Part shown: in pieces, positions 1-9,631 of the stretch | How positions within the stretch are numbered: position 1 is the stretch's first letter | How the letters are laid out: every line of letters starts with the position of its first letter | From: Lachnospiraceae bacterium | GTDB lineage: Bacteria > Bacillota > Clostridia > Lachnospirales > Lachnospiraceae | Assembly: GCA_016287675.1 (NCBI GenBank) | Contig: JAEFAR010000009.1 | Location: 1 to 64,000, forward strand | DNA length: 64,000 bases | Reading direction: 5' to 3' | Translations under genes and position numbers: made by a program | Notes under the pieces: generated by a model | Seen by the model: the letters and a program-made list of their open reading frames with translations, nothing else | The model's database searches: none | What the model was told of the DNA's origin: nothing

Positions 1-250
1 GCGCTGACTGAGGCGGCAGCCGAGAAACGAGAACCTAAGCGCGAGACGGGACACAAGGAAATGTCACGCGCACCTACGGTGCACCTGACCGGTCGTCCCG
101 TCTATTATAATGCGCTTTTTTCATACCACAAAAAATAAGAGCACCTTACGGAATTAGAGCGCGAGACGGCGCTACATGCCGGTGGCATGTGCTTAGCGCT
201 GACTGAGGCGGCAGCCGAGAAACTCGAATTCGAGCCCTGGCTGGGCTCGA
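1..250. repeat. structured repeat region of unknown nature
   Basis: No gene is visible here. A 28-bp segment at 1-28 (starting GCGCTGACTGAGGCGGCAGC) recurs exactly at 196-223. The 15-mer AGCGCGAGACGGGAC at 38-52 equals the 3' end of the neighbouring tRNA-Gly gene (301-315), and a shorter version, GCGCGAGACGG, lies at 159-169. Several hairpins are evident: GTCCCGTC/GACGGGAC ends (45-52 with 95-102) enclosing a long inner hairpin (69-84), ACATGCC-GGT-GGCATGT at 174-190, and TCGAGCCC-TGGCT-GGGCTCGA at 230-250. A minus-strand promoter-like pair sits at 104-131. This may be the edge of a structured RNA or a repeat array cut by the window start; the direction of any transcript is unresolved. Confidence 0.5.
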
Positions 251-261
251 TTAATTCAAAA

Positions 262-290
262 GGGCATCCAATGATTTGGATGCCCTTTTT
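262..290 (-). terminator. terminator of tRNA-Gly
   Basis: Perfect 10-bp stem GGGCATCCAA / TTGGATGCCC with a 4-nt loop, flanked by A and T runs, directly downstream of the minus-strand tRNA-Gly. The T run is stronger on the plus strand, so it can also stop plus-strand transcription. Confidence 0.75.
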
Positions 291-300
291 GAATTAAAAA

Positions 301-373
301 AGCGCGAGACGGGACTCGAACCCGCGGCCTCGACCTTGGCAAGGTCGCGCTCCACCAACTGAGCCACTCGCGC
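301..373 (-). tRNA. tRNA-Gly (GCC)
   Basis: Read on the minus strand, the acceptor GCGCGAG pairs with CTCGCGC. The D arm GGCTC..GAGC is present, the anticodon stem CGACC/GGTCG holds the 7-nt loop TTGCCAA (anticodon GCC, glycine), and the T arm contains GGTTCGAGTCC. The discriminator base is T and no CCA is encoded. The gene is 73 nt long. Confidence 0.95.
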
Positions 374-420
374 ATTTTGTGTTTTTTTTGAAGGACTTGC
401 GTCTCTCGAACACGAGTGAT

Positions 421-449
421 ATATTACACCCGTGAAACCCAAAAGTCAA
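421..449 (-). promoter_or_regulatory. promoter of tRNA-Gly
   Basis: On the minus strand, TTGACT (444-449) and TAATAT (421-426) are separated by 17 bp, about 40 nt before the mature tRNA-Gly. Confidence 0.65.
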
Positions 450-523
450 CGCTTTTTTGCATTTTTATTGAAGAACTATTGTTTAAATTTTTAGATAAAT
501 TCAAAAAGCTTCATTGTTATAGG

Positions 524-551
524 TTGATTTTTTTTCTGTTTCTGATATAAT
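524..551 (+). promoter_or_regulatory. promoter of the ilvB-like gene
   Basis: TTGATT (524-529), 16-bp spacer, perfect TATAAT (546-551), 33 bp before the start codon. Confidence 0.7.
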
Positions 552-584
552 GCCTATTTACTTACAAAAAAGAAGGGAAAGCAG

Positions 585-2159
585 ATGAAAGGTTCGGAAA
601 TTCTGATCAAAACATTAATAAAAGAAGGTGTCGATACCGTGTTCGGTTATCCCGGAAGTTCGGTGCTTGACATTTACGATGCGCTGTACAGGCATCCCGA
701 GATCAGACACATTCTGACTTCTCATGAGCAGGGAGCTGCCCATGCTGCGGACGGATATGCCAGAAGCACGGGAAAGGTGGGAGTGTGCCTTGCCACCAGC
801 GGCCCCGGAGCCACCAATCTTGTTACGGGGATCGCCACAGCTTACATGGATTCCGTTCCCATGGTTGCCATCACGGGAAACGTTTCGAATTCCCTTTTGG
901 GTAAGGATTCCTTTCAGGAAGTTGACATAGCCGGCATCACTATGCCTGTTACAAAACACAATTTCATCGTAAAGGATGTAAAAGATATTGAGAAGACTGT
1001 CAGCAGAGCATTTCGTATAGCGGGATCCGGAAGACCCGGCCCTGTTCTTGTGGACATCACAACAGATGCCATTTCTGCCGAATGGGAATTTGAAAATCTT
1101 GAAATTCCGAATGAAAGAGAGTATAATCGCTTCGCTCTAAAAGACCTGAAAGCTGCGGCGAAACTCATAAATTTATCTAAAAAGCCTCTGATCTATGCGG
1201 GAGGAGGCGCTGTTAAATCAGGAGCATCCAAGGAACTTAAAACCCTCGCTGAGATACTGAATGCACCTGTCTGCGATTCGCTCATGGGAAAGGGAGCTTT
1301 TTCCGGAGAGGATCCCAAATACATCGGTATGCTCGGTATCCACGGAACCGAAAAGTCCAGAGAAGCGGTTAAAGAGTGCGATCTTCTGATCGCTGTGGGC
1401 GTAAGATTTTCGGACAGAGCCACAGAGTACTTTAAGGCTTTTTCACCAAAGTCAAAGATCGTCCACATAGACATTGATCCTGCTGAGATCAACAAGAACA
1501 TCCTGTGCACGGTCTCCTTAAACGGTGATGCAAAGGAAACTCTGAAAGCTCTTCTTCCTCTTGTAAATGAAAAGGAGAGAAAGCTCTGGATCGGTCCCGA
1601 AGCCGAAAAGAAGGATGAGGGATCTGATTTCACAGCAGAATTTATCGTAAGAGAGCTTTACAGACAGACAAACGGAGATGCCATTGTCGTTACGGATGTG
1701 GGTAAGCATCAGATGACGACGGTTACGGAATGGAAATTTAAAGAAGCAGGGAAGCTTCTCACTTCAGGAGGCCTCGGAACCATGGGTTACGGTTTGGGTG
1801 CTGCCATCGGAGCAAAGCTTGCAAATCCGGATAAAACTGTCATCAATTTTGCGGGAGACGGATGCTTCAGGATGAACATGAACGAGCTGGCCACAGCCAC
1901 CCGCTACAACGTACCTGTCATAGAGGTCATCTTTAACAATCATTCCCTGGGACTTGTAAAGGAACTTCAGGATGAATTCTGCGAAGGACGCCATTCGAGC
2001 ACGGATCTTAATGACAAGGTGGATTTTGTTAAAGTGGCGGAAGCTATGGGTGCAGAAGGCATATGCGTGCGTAACAAAGAGGAATTTAAAGAAGCTGTTA
2101 CAAAAGCGCTGAGATCAAAGGTGCCCTTTGTTCTGGAATGTGTGATCTCAGGCTATTGA
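585..2159 (+). CDS. ilvB: acetolactate synthase-like ThDP enzyme
   Basis: A 524-residue thiamine-diphosphate enzyme of the acetolactate synthase family, expected to condense two pyruvates into 2-acetolactate for valine and leucine synthesis. The ThDP-activating glutamate lies in TSHEQGAA (E48), followed by the family block GVCLATSGPGATNL. The C-terminal ThDP/Mg motif starts GDGCFRMNMNEL near residue 424 and contains FNNHSLG. It is somewhat shorter than usual IlvB proteins (about 550-590) and has no ilvN regulatory subunit gene beside it, so a catabolic AlsS-like or other ThDP-decarboxylase-like role is possible. GAAGGGA before ATG 585 supports the start. queA follows after 45 nt. Confidence 0.8.
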   Translation: MKGSEILIKTLIKEGVDTVFGYPGSSVLDIYDALYRHPEIRHILTSHEQGAAHAADGYARSTGKVGVCLATSGPGATNLVTGIATAYMDSVPMVAITGNVSNSLLGKDSFQEVDIAGITMPVTKHNFIVKDVKDIEKTVSRAFRIAGSGRPGPVLVDITTDAISAEWEFENLEIPNEREYNRFALKDLKAAAKLINLSKKPLIYAGGGAVKSGASKELKTLAEILNAPVCDSLMGKGAFSGEDPKYIGMLGIHGTEKSREAVKECDLLIAVGVRFSDRATEYFKAFSPKSKIVHIDIDPAEINKNILCTVSLNGDAKETLKALLPLVNEKERKLWIGPEAEKKDEGSDFTAEFIVRELYRQTNGDAIVVTDVGKHQMTTVTEWKFKEAGKLLTSGGLGTMGYGLGAAIGAKLANPDKTVINFAGDGCFRMNMNELATATRYNVPVIEVIFNNHSLGLVKELQDEFCEGRHSSTDLNDKVDFVKVAEAMGAEGICVRNKEEFKEAVTKALRSKVPFVLECVISGY

Positions 2160-2204
2160 TGATAAAAGCGAAATAAGAAACAAAAGGATAAGTTTAAAAG
2201 AATT

Positions 2205-3266
2205 ATGACGGAAACACTTAAGAAATCGGATTTTTATTTTGATCTTCCCCAGGAACTCATCGCTCAGGATCCTTTGGAGGACAGATCGGCATCAAGACTT
2301 CTGGTTCTGAACAAGGAAACGGGAGCGGTAGAACACAGGCATTTTACTGACATAAAGCAGTACCTTAAGCCCGGTGACTGCCTTGTGATCAACGATACAA
2401 AGGTGATCCCCGCCCGTCTCATCGGTACAAAGACCGGAGATGCAAAGGGAGACGGCAATCAGTTCGGCTCCAGGATCGAGGTCCTTCTTTTAAAGAGAGG
2501 GCAGGATGATGTCTGGGAGACCATCGTAAAGCCCGGAAAAAAGATGAGAAAGGGTGCAAGGATCGACTTCGGAGACGGACTCCTTCAGGGTGAAGTTGTG
2601 GAATGCCTCGAAGACGGAAACAGAATGGTGAAGTTCCATTATAAGGGCATATTCGAGGAAATCCTCGATAAACTTGGTCAGATGCCCCTGCCGCCTTACA
2701 TCACTCATGAACTTAAGGACAGGAACCGTTACCAGACAGTATATGCAAAAAACGAAGGATCCGCAGCGGCTCCCACAGCGGGACTGCATTTCACCAAGGA
2801 ACTCCTTAAGGAACTGGAAGAAATGGGAGTCATCATTGCAAGAGTCACCCTTCACGTGGGGCTTGGAACCTTCCGCCCCGTAAAAGAGGAAAACATCCTG
2901 GATCACCATATGCACACGGAAACCTATCAGGTGCTTCCCGAAGAAGCAAAGAAGATAAATGATGCAAAGGCTGCGGGAGGAAGGCTGATCTGCGTTGGTA
3001 CCACCAGCTGCAGGACCATAGAAAGCGTTTCGGACGAGGAGGGCATTGTACATGCCGGTTCCGGAGACACACAGATCTTCATCTATCCCGGCTACAGATT
3101 CAAGGCCCTTGACTGCCTTATCACAAACTTCCATCTTCCCGAATCCACGCTCATCATGCTGGTGTCCGCCCTTGCGGGAAGAGAGCATGTGCTGGCGGCT
3201 TACGAGGAAGCAGTGAAGGAAAGGTACCGCTTTTTCTCCTTTGGAGATGCCATGTTCATTAATTAG
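2205..3266 (+). CDS. queA: tRNA preQ1(34) S-adenosylmethionine ribosyltransferase-isomerase
   Basis: A 353-residue QueA, which moves the ribosyl part of SAM onto 7-aminomethyl-7-deazaguanine in tRNA to make epoxyqueuosine. Family blocks are visible throughout: [12 protein letters not shown] near the N terminus, [21 protein letters not shown], the [10 protein letters not shown] region, [10 protein letters not shown], and C-terminal [10 protein letters not shown]. Length is normal. No other queuosine gene is in the window. The Shine-Dalgarno AAAGGA is about 15 nt from the ATG, so initiation may be weak or coupled to the upstream gene 45 nt away. Confidence 0.95.
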   Translation: MTETLKKSDFYFDLPQELIAQDPLEDRSASRLLVLNKETGAVEHRHFTDIKQYLKPGDCLVINDTKVIPARLIGTKTGDAKGDGNQFGSRIEVLLLKRGQDDVWETIVKPGKKMRKGARIDFGDGLLQGEVVECLEDGNRMVKFHYKGIFEEILDKLGQMPLPPYITHELKDRNRYQTVYAKNEGSAAAPTAGLHFTKELLKELEEMGVIIARVTLHVGLGTFRPVKEENILDHHMHTETYQVLPEEAKKINDAKAAGGRLICVGTTSCRTIESVSDEEGIVHAGSGDTQIFIYPGYRFKALDCLITNFHLPESTLIMLVSALAGREHVLAAYEEAVKERYRFFSFGDAMFIN

Positions 3267-3347
3267 ATGATCCCTTGCTTTTAAAACTATTATTTGATAT
3301 AATCCAAAGAAATAATCTACAGATTTAAGGAGTGTGAATAATCCCAG

Positions 3348-4685
3348 ATGGACGGAGATCCTGCCAGTCGATATTTAATTTATTTGGCAAATGTACAGAG
3401 CAACCACGATCTGTTGCCCTGGATTATCGTTGTTTTACTTCTCTTTGCGGCAGCAGTCCTTGCTGTTACGGAGACGGCCATGGCAGCCGTAAAAGCCTCA
3501 AGGATACGTGCCCGGGCCGACAGAGGCGACGAGCGCGCAAAAAAAGTCATTAAGGTTTTGGACGATTTCGATCGCGCCATTACTACGATTCTGATACTTA
3601 CCAATATTGTACATCTTTCAGCAGCGGGCATAGTTACAGTCCAGGTCACCAGGATCTGGGGCCTCGGAGCGGTCACCTTAAGTACTGTGGTCAGCACACT
3701 GGCTGTTTTTTTCGTAGGTGAAATGCTTCCCAAGAGCATTGCGAAAAAATACAGTGAGACGCTGTCACTTGCTATGGCACCCACCCTTTTGTTCTTTATG
3801 GCCATACTTAAGCCTGCGGCTCTTCTTTTATCTAAGATCGGACAATTTGCCGGGAAGTTTACCCGTGAAGAGCCCGAGATCTCGGTTACCGAAGACGAAT
3901 TATACGATATAATTGAAGATATGACCGAAAAGGGTTCCCTTGAAGAAGATCACGGAGACCTTATTTCTTCTGCGCTGTCCTTCGGAAATGTGCAGGTCAA
4001 TTCCATCATCACCTCAAGAGTTGATGTTTGTATGCTTGATGTGGCAGCCACACCCGAGGAGATCATAAAGACTATCAAGGAAGTCCGCCACAGCCGGCTG
4101 CCTGTTTACGAAGGAACGGTTGACAACATCATCGGTATACTTCAGATACGAAAATACATTAAGGAGTACCTGAAGGACGGAGGAAAGGCTGAACTCAGAT
4201 CACTTCTCGATCCTCCTTATTTCGTTCATGCCAGCATGAAGATCGATGATCTCCTTGCCAAGATGAGCAAGGAATGCATAAACATGGCGATTGTTACGGA
4301 CAGCTACGGCGGTACCAGAGGCATAGTTACGGTTGAGGACATTCTCGAAGAACTTGTGGGAGAGATATGGGACGAGGATGATGTGGTGGAGGAACCCATC
4401 AGACGTCTTGAAGAAAACTCATGTGTCTGCGACGACGATGTTCATGTAAGCGATGTTTTTGAATTCCTGGATTATGAAGACCCGGAAGAGAACGAGGAAC
4501 TTGAGAACAAGATCATAGCGGAGTGGGCCTACGAAAACTTCGGCACGATACCGAAGGTGGGAGATGCTTTCATTTATCATGATGTGGAAGTCAAGGTTTT
4601 CGAAATGGATCACAACAGGATCACGGCCCTTACGGTCACATTACTTCCTTCGGAAGAGAAAGAAGAGGGAGGTGATGAACAATGA
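3348..4685 (+). CDS. CNNM/CorC (HlyC) family membrane protein, first copy
   Basis: A 445-residue protein with the CNNM/DUF21 layout: four membrane segments in about the first 165 residues (for example WIIVVLLLFAAAVLAVTETA), a CBS-domain pair (about 205-330) and a C-terminal CorC/HlyC transporter-associated domain (about 345-435). Members of this family are linked to magnesium or cobalt efflux and are often mis-named hemolysins. ATG 3348 is the first possible start after an in-frame stop, but AAGGAG (3327-3332) is 15 nt away, which is long. It overlaps the next, paralogous gene by 4 nt (ATGA), so the two are translationally coupled and may form a heteromeric complex. Confidence 0.88.
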   Translation: MDGDPASRYLIYLANVQSNHDLLPWIIVVLLLFAAAVLAVTETAMAAVKASRIRARADRGDERAKKVIKVLDDFDRAITTILILTNIVHLSAAGIVTVQVTRIWGLGAVTLSTVVSTLAVFFVGEMLPKSIAKKYSETLSLAMAPTLLFFMAILKPAALLLSKIGQFAGKFTREEPEISVTEDELYDIIEDMTEKGSLEEDHGDLISSALSFGNVQVNSIITSRVDVCMLDVAATPEEIIKTIKEVRHSRLPVYEGTVDNIIGILQIRKYIKEYLKDGGKAELRSLLDPPYFVHASMKIDDLLAKMSKECINMAIVTDSYGGTRGIVTVEDILEELVGEIWDEDDVVEEPIRRLEENSCVCDDDVHVSDVFEFLDYEDPEENEELENKIIAEWAYENFGTIPKVGDAFIYHDVEVKVFEMDHNRITALTVTLLPSEEKEEGGDEQ

Positions 4686-5983
4686 CAGACATTATCCTGA
4701 TCATTGCATATAGTATCGCGATAATAATCTGCATCATTCTTTCCGGCTTCTTCTCAGGGGCGGAAATGAGCTATTCATCCTGCAACAGAACAAGACTTGA
4801 CAATCTGTCCGAGGATGGAGATAAGAGAGCAAAAGCAGCCGCGAAGATCGTTGCAAAATTTGACGATACCTTGAGCACAATACTGATCGGAAACAATCTG
4901 GTGAACATCGCCTGCTCATCCATCGGTACAGTGCTTGTGATCTCTGTATACCAATTGGCCTATCCGCTGGGCAATCCCGAAGATGCACCCACATGGATCT
5001 CCACATTGGTGCTTACGATCCTCATCATCATCTTCGGAGAGACCATTCCCAAGATCTCGTCCAAGAAACAGGCAAACAAGAAGGCTCTCAAGTATGCCTA
5101 TGCCATCAGGGACCTCAACATTATCCTTAAACCTGTGGTCGTTCCCGTGGTTGCGCTGGTCAGACTCTGTACCCGTCCTTTTAAGGGAGATAAGATAAAG
5201 GATGACGATGATGTGGCCATAGATGAGCTTACGGACATCATTGAGACTGCCGAGGAAGAGAAGGTCCTGGATGAGGATGCTTCGGAGCTGGTCCAGGCGG
5301 CCATCGATTTCAGCGATACCCCTGTTTACGAAGTAATGACGGCAAGAGTGGATATGCTTGCCATTGACATCGAAGATGACAGAGAAAACATTGACGAGAT
5401 AATAGCAAATTCAACATACACGAGAATTCCTGTTTATGAGGGAAGCATAGACAACATAATCGGAACCCTTTCCCTTAACAGATACCTTCGTGCGTGCCTC
5501 GACGGCAAAAAGCCCGACATCAGAAGTCTCATCATGCCGCCCAAGTACGTTTACAAGACAATGAAACTTCCGAATGTCCTGAACGAATTCAGACATGCGA
5601 AGCAGCATCTGGCGATCGTTACGGATGAATACGGCGGAACACTGGGCATCGTGTCCATGGAGGATGTCCTTGAAGCTATCGTGGGAGACATCTGGGATGA
5701 GAGCGATGAAGTGGAAGACGAAGTTGTGGAGACTTCCGACGGACGTTTCGAATTTGACGGAGACACTTCCATAGACAGCTTCCTTAGTGAGCTGGAACTT
5801 GATGACGGAGCTCTTGAGTGCGTTTCGGACACCGTCGGAGGATGGGCTATCGAAACACTCGAACATTTCCCTGAAAAGGGTGAAAGCTTTACATGGAACG
5901 GTTACAAGATCACCGTCATGGATGCCGACGAACACAGGGTTTCCAAGATCATGGCAGAAAAGATGGATACTGAAGAAGAATAA
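4682..5983 (+). CDS. CNNM/CorC (HlyC) family membrane protein, second copy
   Basis: A 433-residue paralogue of the preceding gene with the same order of domains: N-terminal DUF21 membrane region starting with IIAYSIAIIICIILSGFFSG, a CBS pair (about 205-325), and a CorC/HlyC domain (about 345-425). Shared blocks between the two include RIPVYEGSIDNIIG versus RLPVYEGTVDNIIG. The start codon overlaps the stop of the first copy (ATGA). The pair is probably an old tandem duplication kept as one operon. The ion carried is not evident from the sequence. Confidence 0.88.
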   Translation: MTDIILIIAYSIAIIICIILSGFFSGAEMSYSSCNRTRLDNLSEDGDKRAKAAAKIVAKFDDTLSTILIGNNLVNIACSSIGTVLVISVYQLAYPLGNPEDAPTWISTLVLTILIIIFGETIPKISSKKQANKKALKYAYAIRDLNIILKPVVVPVVALVRLCTRPFKGDKIKDDDDVAIDELTDIIETAEEEKVLDEDASELVQAAIDFSDTPVYEVMTARVDMLAIDIEDDRENIDEIIANSTYTRIPVYEGSIDNIIGTLSLNRYLRACLDGKKPDIRSLIMPPKYVYKTMKLPNVLNEFRHAKQHLAIVTDEYGGTLGIVSMEDVLEAIVGDIWDESDEVEDEVVETSDGRFEFDGDTSIDSFLSELELDDGALECVSDTVGGWAIETLEHFPEKGESFTWNGYKITVMDADEHRVSKIMAEKMDTEEE

Positions 5984-5989
5984 AAAAGA

Positions 5990-6024
5990 GGGAACATCTT
6001 AAAAGGTGTTCCCTTGATTTTTTT
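5990..6024 (+). terminator. terminator after the CNNM pair
   Basis: GGGAACATCT / AGGTGTTCCC stem (one G-T pair), loop TAAA, followed by TTGATTTTTTT. It separates the operon from the convergent minus-strand gene. Confidence 0.85.
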
Positions 6025-7888
6025 AGTTTGAGATCTCGGTAAGTTTTTTCTGCATGCTTTCGCAAAGCTGATTTACCATGTCGGTTACAACGCTGTTCTC
6101 TTCGGTTCTGGCAGCCAGGGTCTCGATCTTCGAATTGGCTTCGGAGATGAGAGCCTCAAGCTTCTGAGCCTGTTCGTTCATACTGAGGATAGCTTCCGTG
6201 ATCTGTTCCTTGTTGGCAAGAGAACTCTTTGCCGCTTTGTCCGAGGAAGAGGAAAGCTCTTTTATGTTCTGAGCGACCACGTTGAAGCCTCGTCCCGCAT
6301 CACCTGCCCTTGCGGCTTCGATGGAAGCGTTCAGAGCAAGGAGAGTGGTACGGCCCGAAATGGCAGTAATGTTCTTGTTATCCTTCTCAAGCTGATCCAG
6401 CAGGTTCATGATGGAATTGAAGGAATTGGCAAAGTTGACACAGAACTCGTTGATGGAGTTTATGCTCTTTGTGATCTCTTCCGTATCCTGGGCAGTTGAA
6501 CGGTTGTTGGAAGAAAGGTTGTCGATGGAAGTATTGAGCTTAAGGAAATCGCTGTTAACGTATTTGGAAATGGCGATACTCTTTTTCTCGTTGTACCAGA
6601 TGCAGTTTTCCTTGATGTTTGCTTTGTTGTGGATGGCTCTTGCCATGGACTTGCAGGAATTGTAGCCGCAGGCACCGCAATCTATGTGGCGATCGGCCTC
6701 TTCGGTCTTCATCATGGTGTTAAAGATCTCGTCGTATTCCCTTTCAGAAGGCTCCGGCTCCTGTACGTAGGAGGATTTATCGGAGTATTGTCTGATGAAA
6801 TCTTCAAGCTTAAGATCCTTAAACTGTTCGTTCAGTGCTGCCAGCCTTTGGTCGGGAGTCATTGATTTGCCCGTCTCTGAATCCTTATCGCTGTCGATCT
6901 TTTCTTTTCTGATCTTCTGTAAAGCGAAGAAGGTGTCATCACCCGTTGCAATGTCGGGTTCCGTTGCTGTTCCGTAGAGACAGCCCTGAGAACAGTTCAG
7001 AGCGTCGACGAGAACGGGAAGCTCTTTACCTGAAGCGACTCTCTTTGCATAGCTTCTCAAATACTGGTAGGCATGCTTTTCGCCTTCGATCTGTTTTACC
7101 AGAACGTCTTCTCCCAGGAACCAGTAAACGTTTTCCTTGAGACCTCCGGGCATAGGATAGATGGCTCCCATTCCATCTTCGATCTCATCCTTTACATCAT
7201 TTCCGTACAGGTGATTGTCACGCATATATTTAACAAGGTGATCGTAGGTTACGTTGTAGGATACAAGTCCGTGAGTTTCAGGAGCTTTGAATTCCTTGGA
7301 TTTTGCAATGCAGGGACTAAGGAAAGCAAGCTTGTCGGAACAATGCTCGTATTTTTTCAGATAAACCGCCGCACAAAGAGTGGGGGAGTGTACGGGCATG
7401 AGCTTCGGAAGAAGCTTAGGAAGATACTTTTCGATATAGTCAACAATAGCCGGGCAGGGCTGTGAAATGCCGCCCATGAAATTGTTTTCTGTAATGTATT
7501 TGATGTAGGCCCAGGTAGTGATGTCTGCACCAAAGCCCACGCTCACCAGTCTCTTGACTCCGAGATTCTTAAGCCCTCCCAGGATGCGTCCGGCGTCTTT
7601 CGGATAATTTGCAAAAAAAGCAGGGGCTATAAGGAGAGAAATGTTTTCCCCTCTGCGGAGATCCTGAAGAAATTCCTGAGTGTCATCATCGTAAGAGCGT
7701 GCGTCATGGTTACATGCATCGATGCATGAACCGCATCCGACACAATAATCAGGATTGATCTCGATCATCTGAGTGTCATCGTCTCTTTTAACAACTCTGT
7801 TAGCCAGCAAGGACGGGCATACTGATATGCAATGGTGGCAGGCAATGCATTTGTCATTAGTGGTAACCAGTGCTTGAAAGTGACTCAT
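6023..7888 (-). CDS. hydrogenase-like Fe-S protein fused to a methyl-accepting signalling domain
   Basis: A 621-residue fusion. Start chosen at the ATG at 7888, preceded by AAAGGA; a longer frame upstream lacks such a site. Residues 14-59 hold two ferredoxin motifs (C14,17,20,24 and C49,52,55,59). Residues 75-330 match the C-terminal domain of [FeFe] hydrogenases, with reduced H-cluster motifs: SQPCPAI (C145) in place of TSCCP, SPCIAK (C193), and [10 protein letters not shown] (C299, C303). C404, C407, C412 and C429 form another Fe-S domain. Residues 450-621 resemble an MCP signalling tail ([20 protein letters not shown]). Proteins of this plan are thought to be H2 or redox sensors (HydS-like); no membrane segment is seen, so it is probably cytoplasmic. 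Confidence 0.85.
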   Translation of the reverse strand: MSHFQALVTTNDKCIACHHCISVCPSLLANRVVKRDDDTQMIEINPDYCVGCGSCIDACNHDARSYDDDTQEFLQDLRRGENISLLIAPAFFANYPKDAGRILGGLKNLGVKRLVSVGFGADITTWAYIKYITENNFMGGISQPCPAIVDYIEKYLPKLLPKLMPVHSPTLCAAVYLKKYEHCSDKLAFLSPCIAKSKEFKAPETHGLVSYNVTYDHLVKYMRDNHLYGNDVKDEIEDGMGAIYPMPGGLKENVYWFLGEDVLVKQIEGEKHAYQYLRSYAKRVASGKELPVLVDALNCSQGCLYGTATEPDIATGDDTFFALQKIRKEKIDSDKDSETGKSMTPDQRLAALNEQFKDLKLEDFIRQYSDKSSYVQEPEPSEREYDEIFNTMMKTEEADRHIDCGACGYNSCKSMARAIHNKANIKENCIWYNEKKSIAISKYVNSDFLKLNTSIDNLSSNNRSTAQDTEEITKSINSINEFCVNFANSFNSIMNLLDQLEKDNKNITAISGRTTLLALNASIEAARAGDAGRGFNVVAQNIKELSSSSDKAAKSSLANKEQITEAILSMNEQAQKLEALISEANSKIETLAARTEENSVVTDMVNQLCESMQKKLTEISN

Positions 7889-8157
7889 TTTTCTGTTTTC
7901 CTTTCTTGTCATCCCGTATCTGATCGGTATCCGGGATATTGTGCTAATATTATACAAATTTTAACCTTTTTTAGCGAACAAAGCAAGGTTCAGAGCCTTG
8001 ATTTTATTTATTTATAATAAAGACTGACTTTTGTTGGACTTTTTATTACATCACATTGACAAAGTATTTTTCGTTAGCCTCTTTTAATTTGCTTAAATGT
8101 GTTGTAAAATAGGCAAAAATCATCAACCATGAAACTGTAATGAAGGAGCAAACGCCC

Positions 8158-9030
8158 ATGAGAGTAATCGACAAGATCAGATCCGAAAAGATCAGCTTTT
8201 CCTTTGAGGTTTTCCCCCCGAAAACTGCTGACAAATTTGAATCAATTAAAAATGCCGCGGAAAAGGTGGGGGCACTTTCACCTGATTTCATGAGCGTGAC
8301 ATATGGTGCAGGCGGAGGAACCAGCGAGTACACCGTGGCCATCGCAAAGGATCTTCAAAACAAGTTTAACATTCCTGTTCTGGCTCATCTTTCATGCATT
8401 TCTTCCACAAAAGAAGGTGTGAGAAAGCAGCTTGAAGCCATCAAAGCAGCGGGCATAGAGAACATCCTGGCTTTAAGGGGAGATCTTCCCCAGGGAAGTG
8501 AAGCTCTGGAAAACTGGGATTACAGATATGCTTCGGAGCTTGTTAAAGAGATAAAGGATTTCGACCCGGGCTTTTGCATAGGGGGAGCCTGCTATCCCGA
8601 GTGTCATCCGGAATCATCCAGTCAGAAAAAAGATATAGAGAACATGAAGAAGAAGGTGGATGCGGGATGTGAGTTTCTCACCACACAGATGTTCTTCGAC
8701 AACAACATCTACTGGAACTTTCTTTACAAGGTGAGAGACGCGGGGATCAATGTTCCCATAGTCGCGGGCATTATGCCTGTCACAAACGTAAAGCAGGTGG
8801 AGAGGACACTGAAGCTTTCAGGAGCACAGGTGCCTCTTAAGTTCAAGTACATGGTAGACAAATTCGGGGGGAATCCCGAAGCCATGAAACAGGCAGGCAT
8901 CATCTACGCAACGGAGCAGATCGTGGATCTCATCGCAAACGGTGTTACCGCGATCCATCTCTACACTATGAACAAGGCCGACATAGCGGAAGAGATAAAG
9001 AACAACCTAAAAGGCATTTTGGATATATGA
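8158..9030 (+). CDS. metF: methylenetetrahydrofolate reductase
   Basis: A 290-residue MetF that reduces 5,10-methylene-THF to 5-methyl-THF, the methyl donor for methionine synthase. The family signature ISFSFEVFPPKT is near residue 10, with FMSVTYGAGGG, ENILALRGDLP and the TQMFFDN segment following. ATG 8158 is chosen because AAGGAG (8143-8148) lies 9 nt before it; an in-frame ATG at 8140 lies upstream of that site. The stop overlaps the start of the next gene by 4 nt. The metF-activation domain-metH order is a single methionine-branch unit. Confidence 0.95.
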   Translation: MRVIDKIRSEKISFSFEVFPPKTADKFESIKNAAEKVGALSPDFMSVTYGAGGGTSEYTVAIAKDLQNKFNIPVLAHLSCISSTKEGVRKQLEAIKAAGIENILALRGDLPQGSEALENWDYRYASELVKEIKDFDPGFCIGGACYPECHPESSSQKKDIENMKKKVDAGCEFLTTQMFFDNNIYWNFLYKVRDAGINVPIVAGIMPVTNVKQVERTLKLSGAQVPLKFKYMVDKFGGNPEAMKQAGIIYATEQIVDLIANGVTAIHLYTMNKADIAEEIKNNLKGILDI

Positions 9031-9596
9031 TTCAGCAGGTTATAGAGATCAGAAAGTACAAAATCGAAGAATTGAATCTCAGAAATGTAAACTATTACAT
9101 GGGACAGAGAAACGGACAGGCAATAGACGGAATGCCCGAGAGGATAGACAAAGCACTTAAATGCCTGCTTCCTGTCTTTGACGGAAAAGTCTGTTTCATG
9201 GAAAGCGATCCCCCGGAAGTGGATTCCGTGGATCTGAAAAGACATCTTGTGGGATGCAAAAGGGTGATACTGATGGCCGCCACTGTCGGTGCGGAAGCAG
9301 ACAGGATAAGGATGCGGGCTGCAGTCAAATCCCCGGTGGATCAGCTCATATACGATGCATTGGGTACGGAAGCCATTGAACATGTCTGTGATACATTCTG
9401 CAGAGAAATGGAAGAAAAGTACGGGAAGCTCACATCAAGGTTTTCTCCCGGATACGGCGATCTTCCTCTGGAATATCAGAGGGACATGATCGCACTTCTC
9501 GACACCAACAGAAAGATCGGTCTGTCTCTGACGGATTCGCTCCTTATGAGTCCGACAAAATCGGTTACCGCGATCGTCGGAATTAAAGAAACTTGA
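9027..9596 (+). CDS. vitamin B12-dependent methionine synthase activation-domain protein
   Basis: A 189-residue stand-alone protein resembling the C-terminal reactivation (AdoMet-binding) domain of MetH. It has the RMRAAVKSPVDQLIYDALGTEAIEHVCD region and the FSPGYGDLPLEYQ motif typical of that domain. It would reductively remethylate inactive cob(II)alamin on MetH using SAM. It overlaps metF by 4 nt and precedes metH by 35 nt, and the downstream MetH lacks this domain, so the two probably act as a split enzyme. The electron donor is not encoded next to it. Confidence 0.85.
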   Translation: MIQQVIEIRKYKIEELNLRNVNYYMGQRNGQAIDGMPERIDKALKCLLPVFDGKVCFMESDPPEVDSVDLKRHLVGCKRVILMAATVGAEADRIRMRAAVKSPVDQLIYDALGTEAIEHVCDTFCREMEEKYGKLTSRFSPGYGDLPLEYQRDMIALLDTNRKIGLSLTDSLLMSPTKSVTAIVGIKET

Positions 9597-9631
9597 AAGC
9601 AGGATAAGCATACAGGACTAAGGATACGACT

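Noticed and set aside
1-103. RNase P, tmRNA, SRP or 6S RNA
   Set aside because: None of the conserved sequence blocks of these RNAs was recognised on either strand.
8041-8157. S-box (SAM) riboswitch before metF
   Set aside because: No S-box conserved segments or terminator fold were found in the leader.
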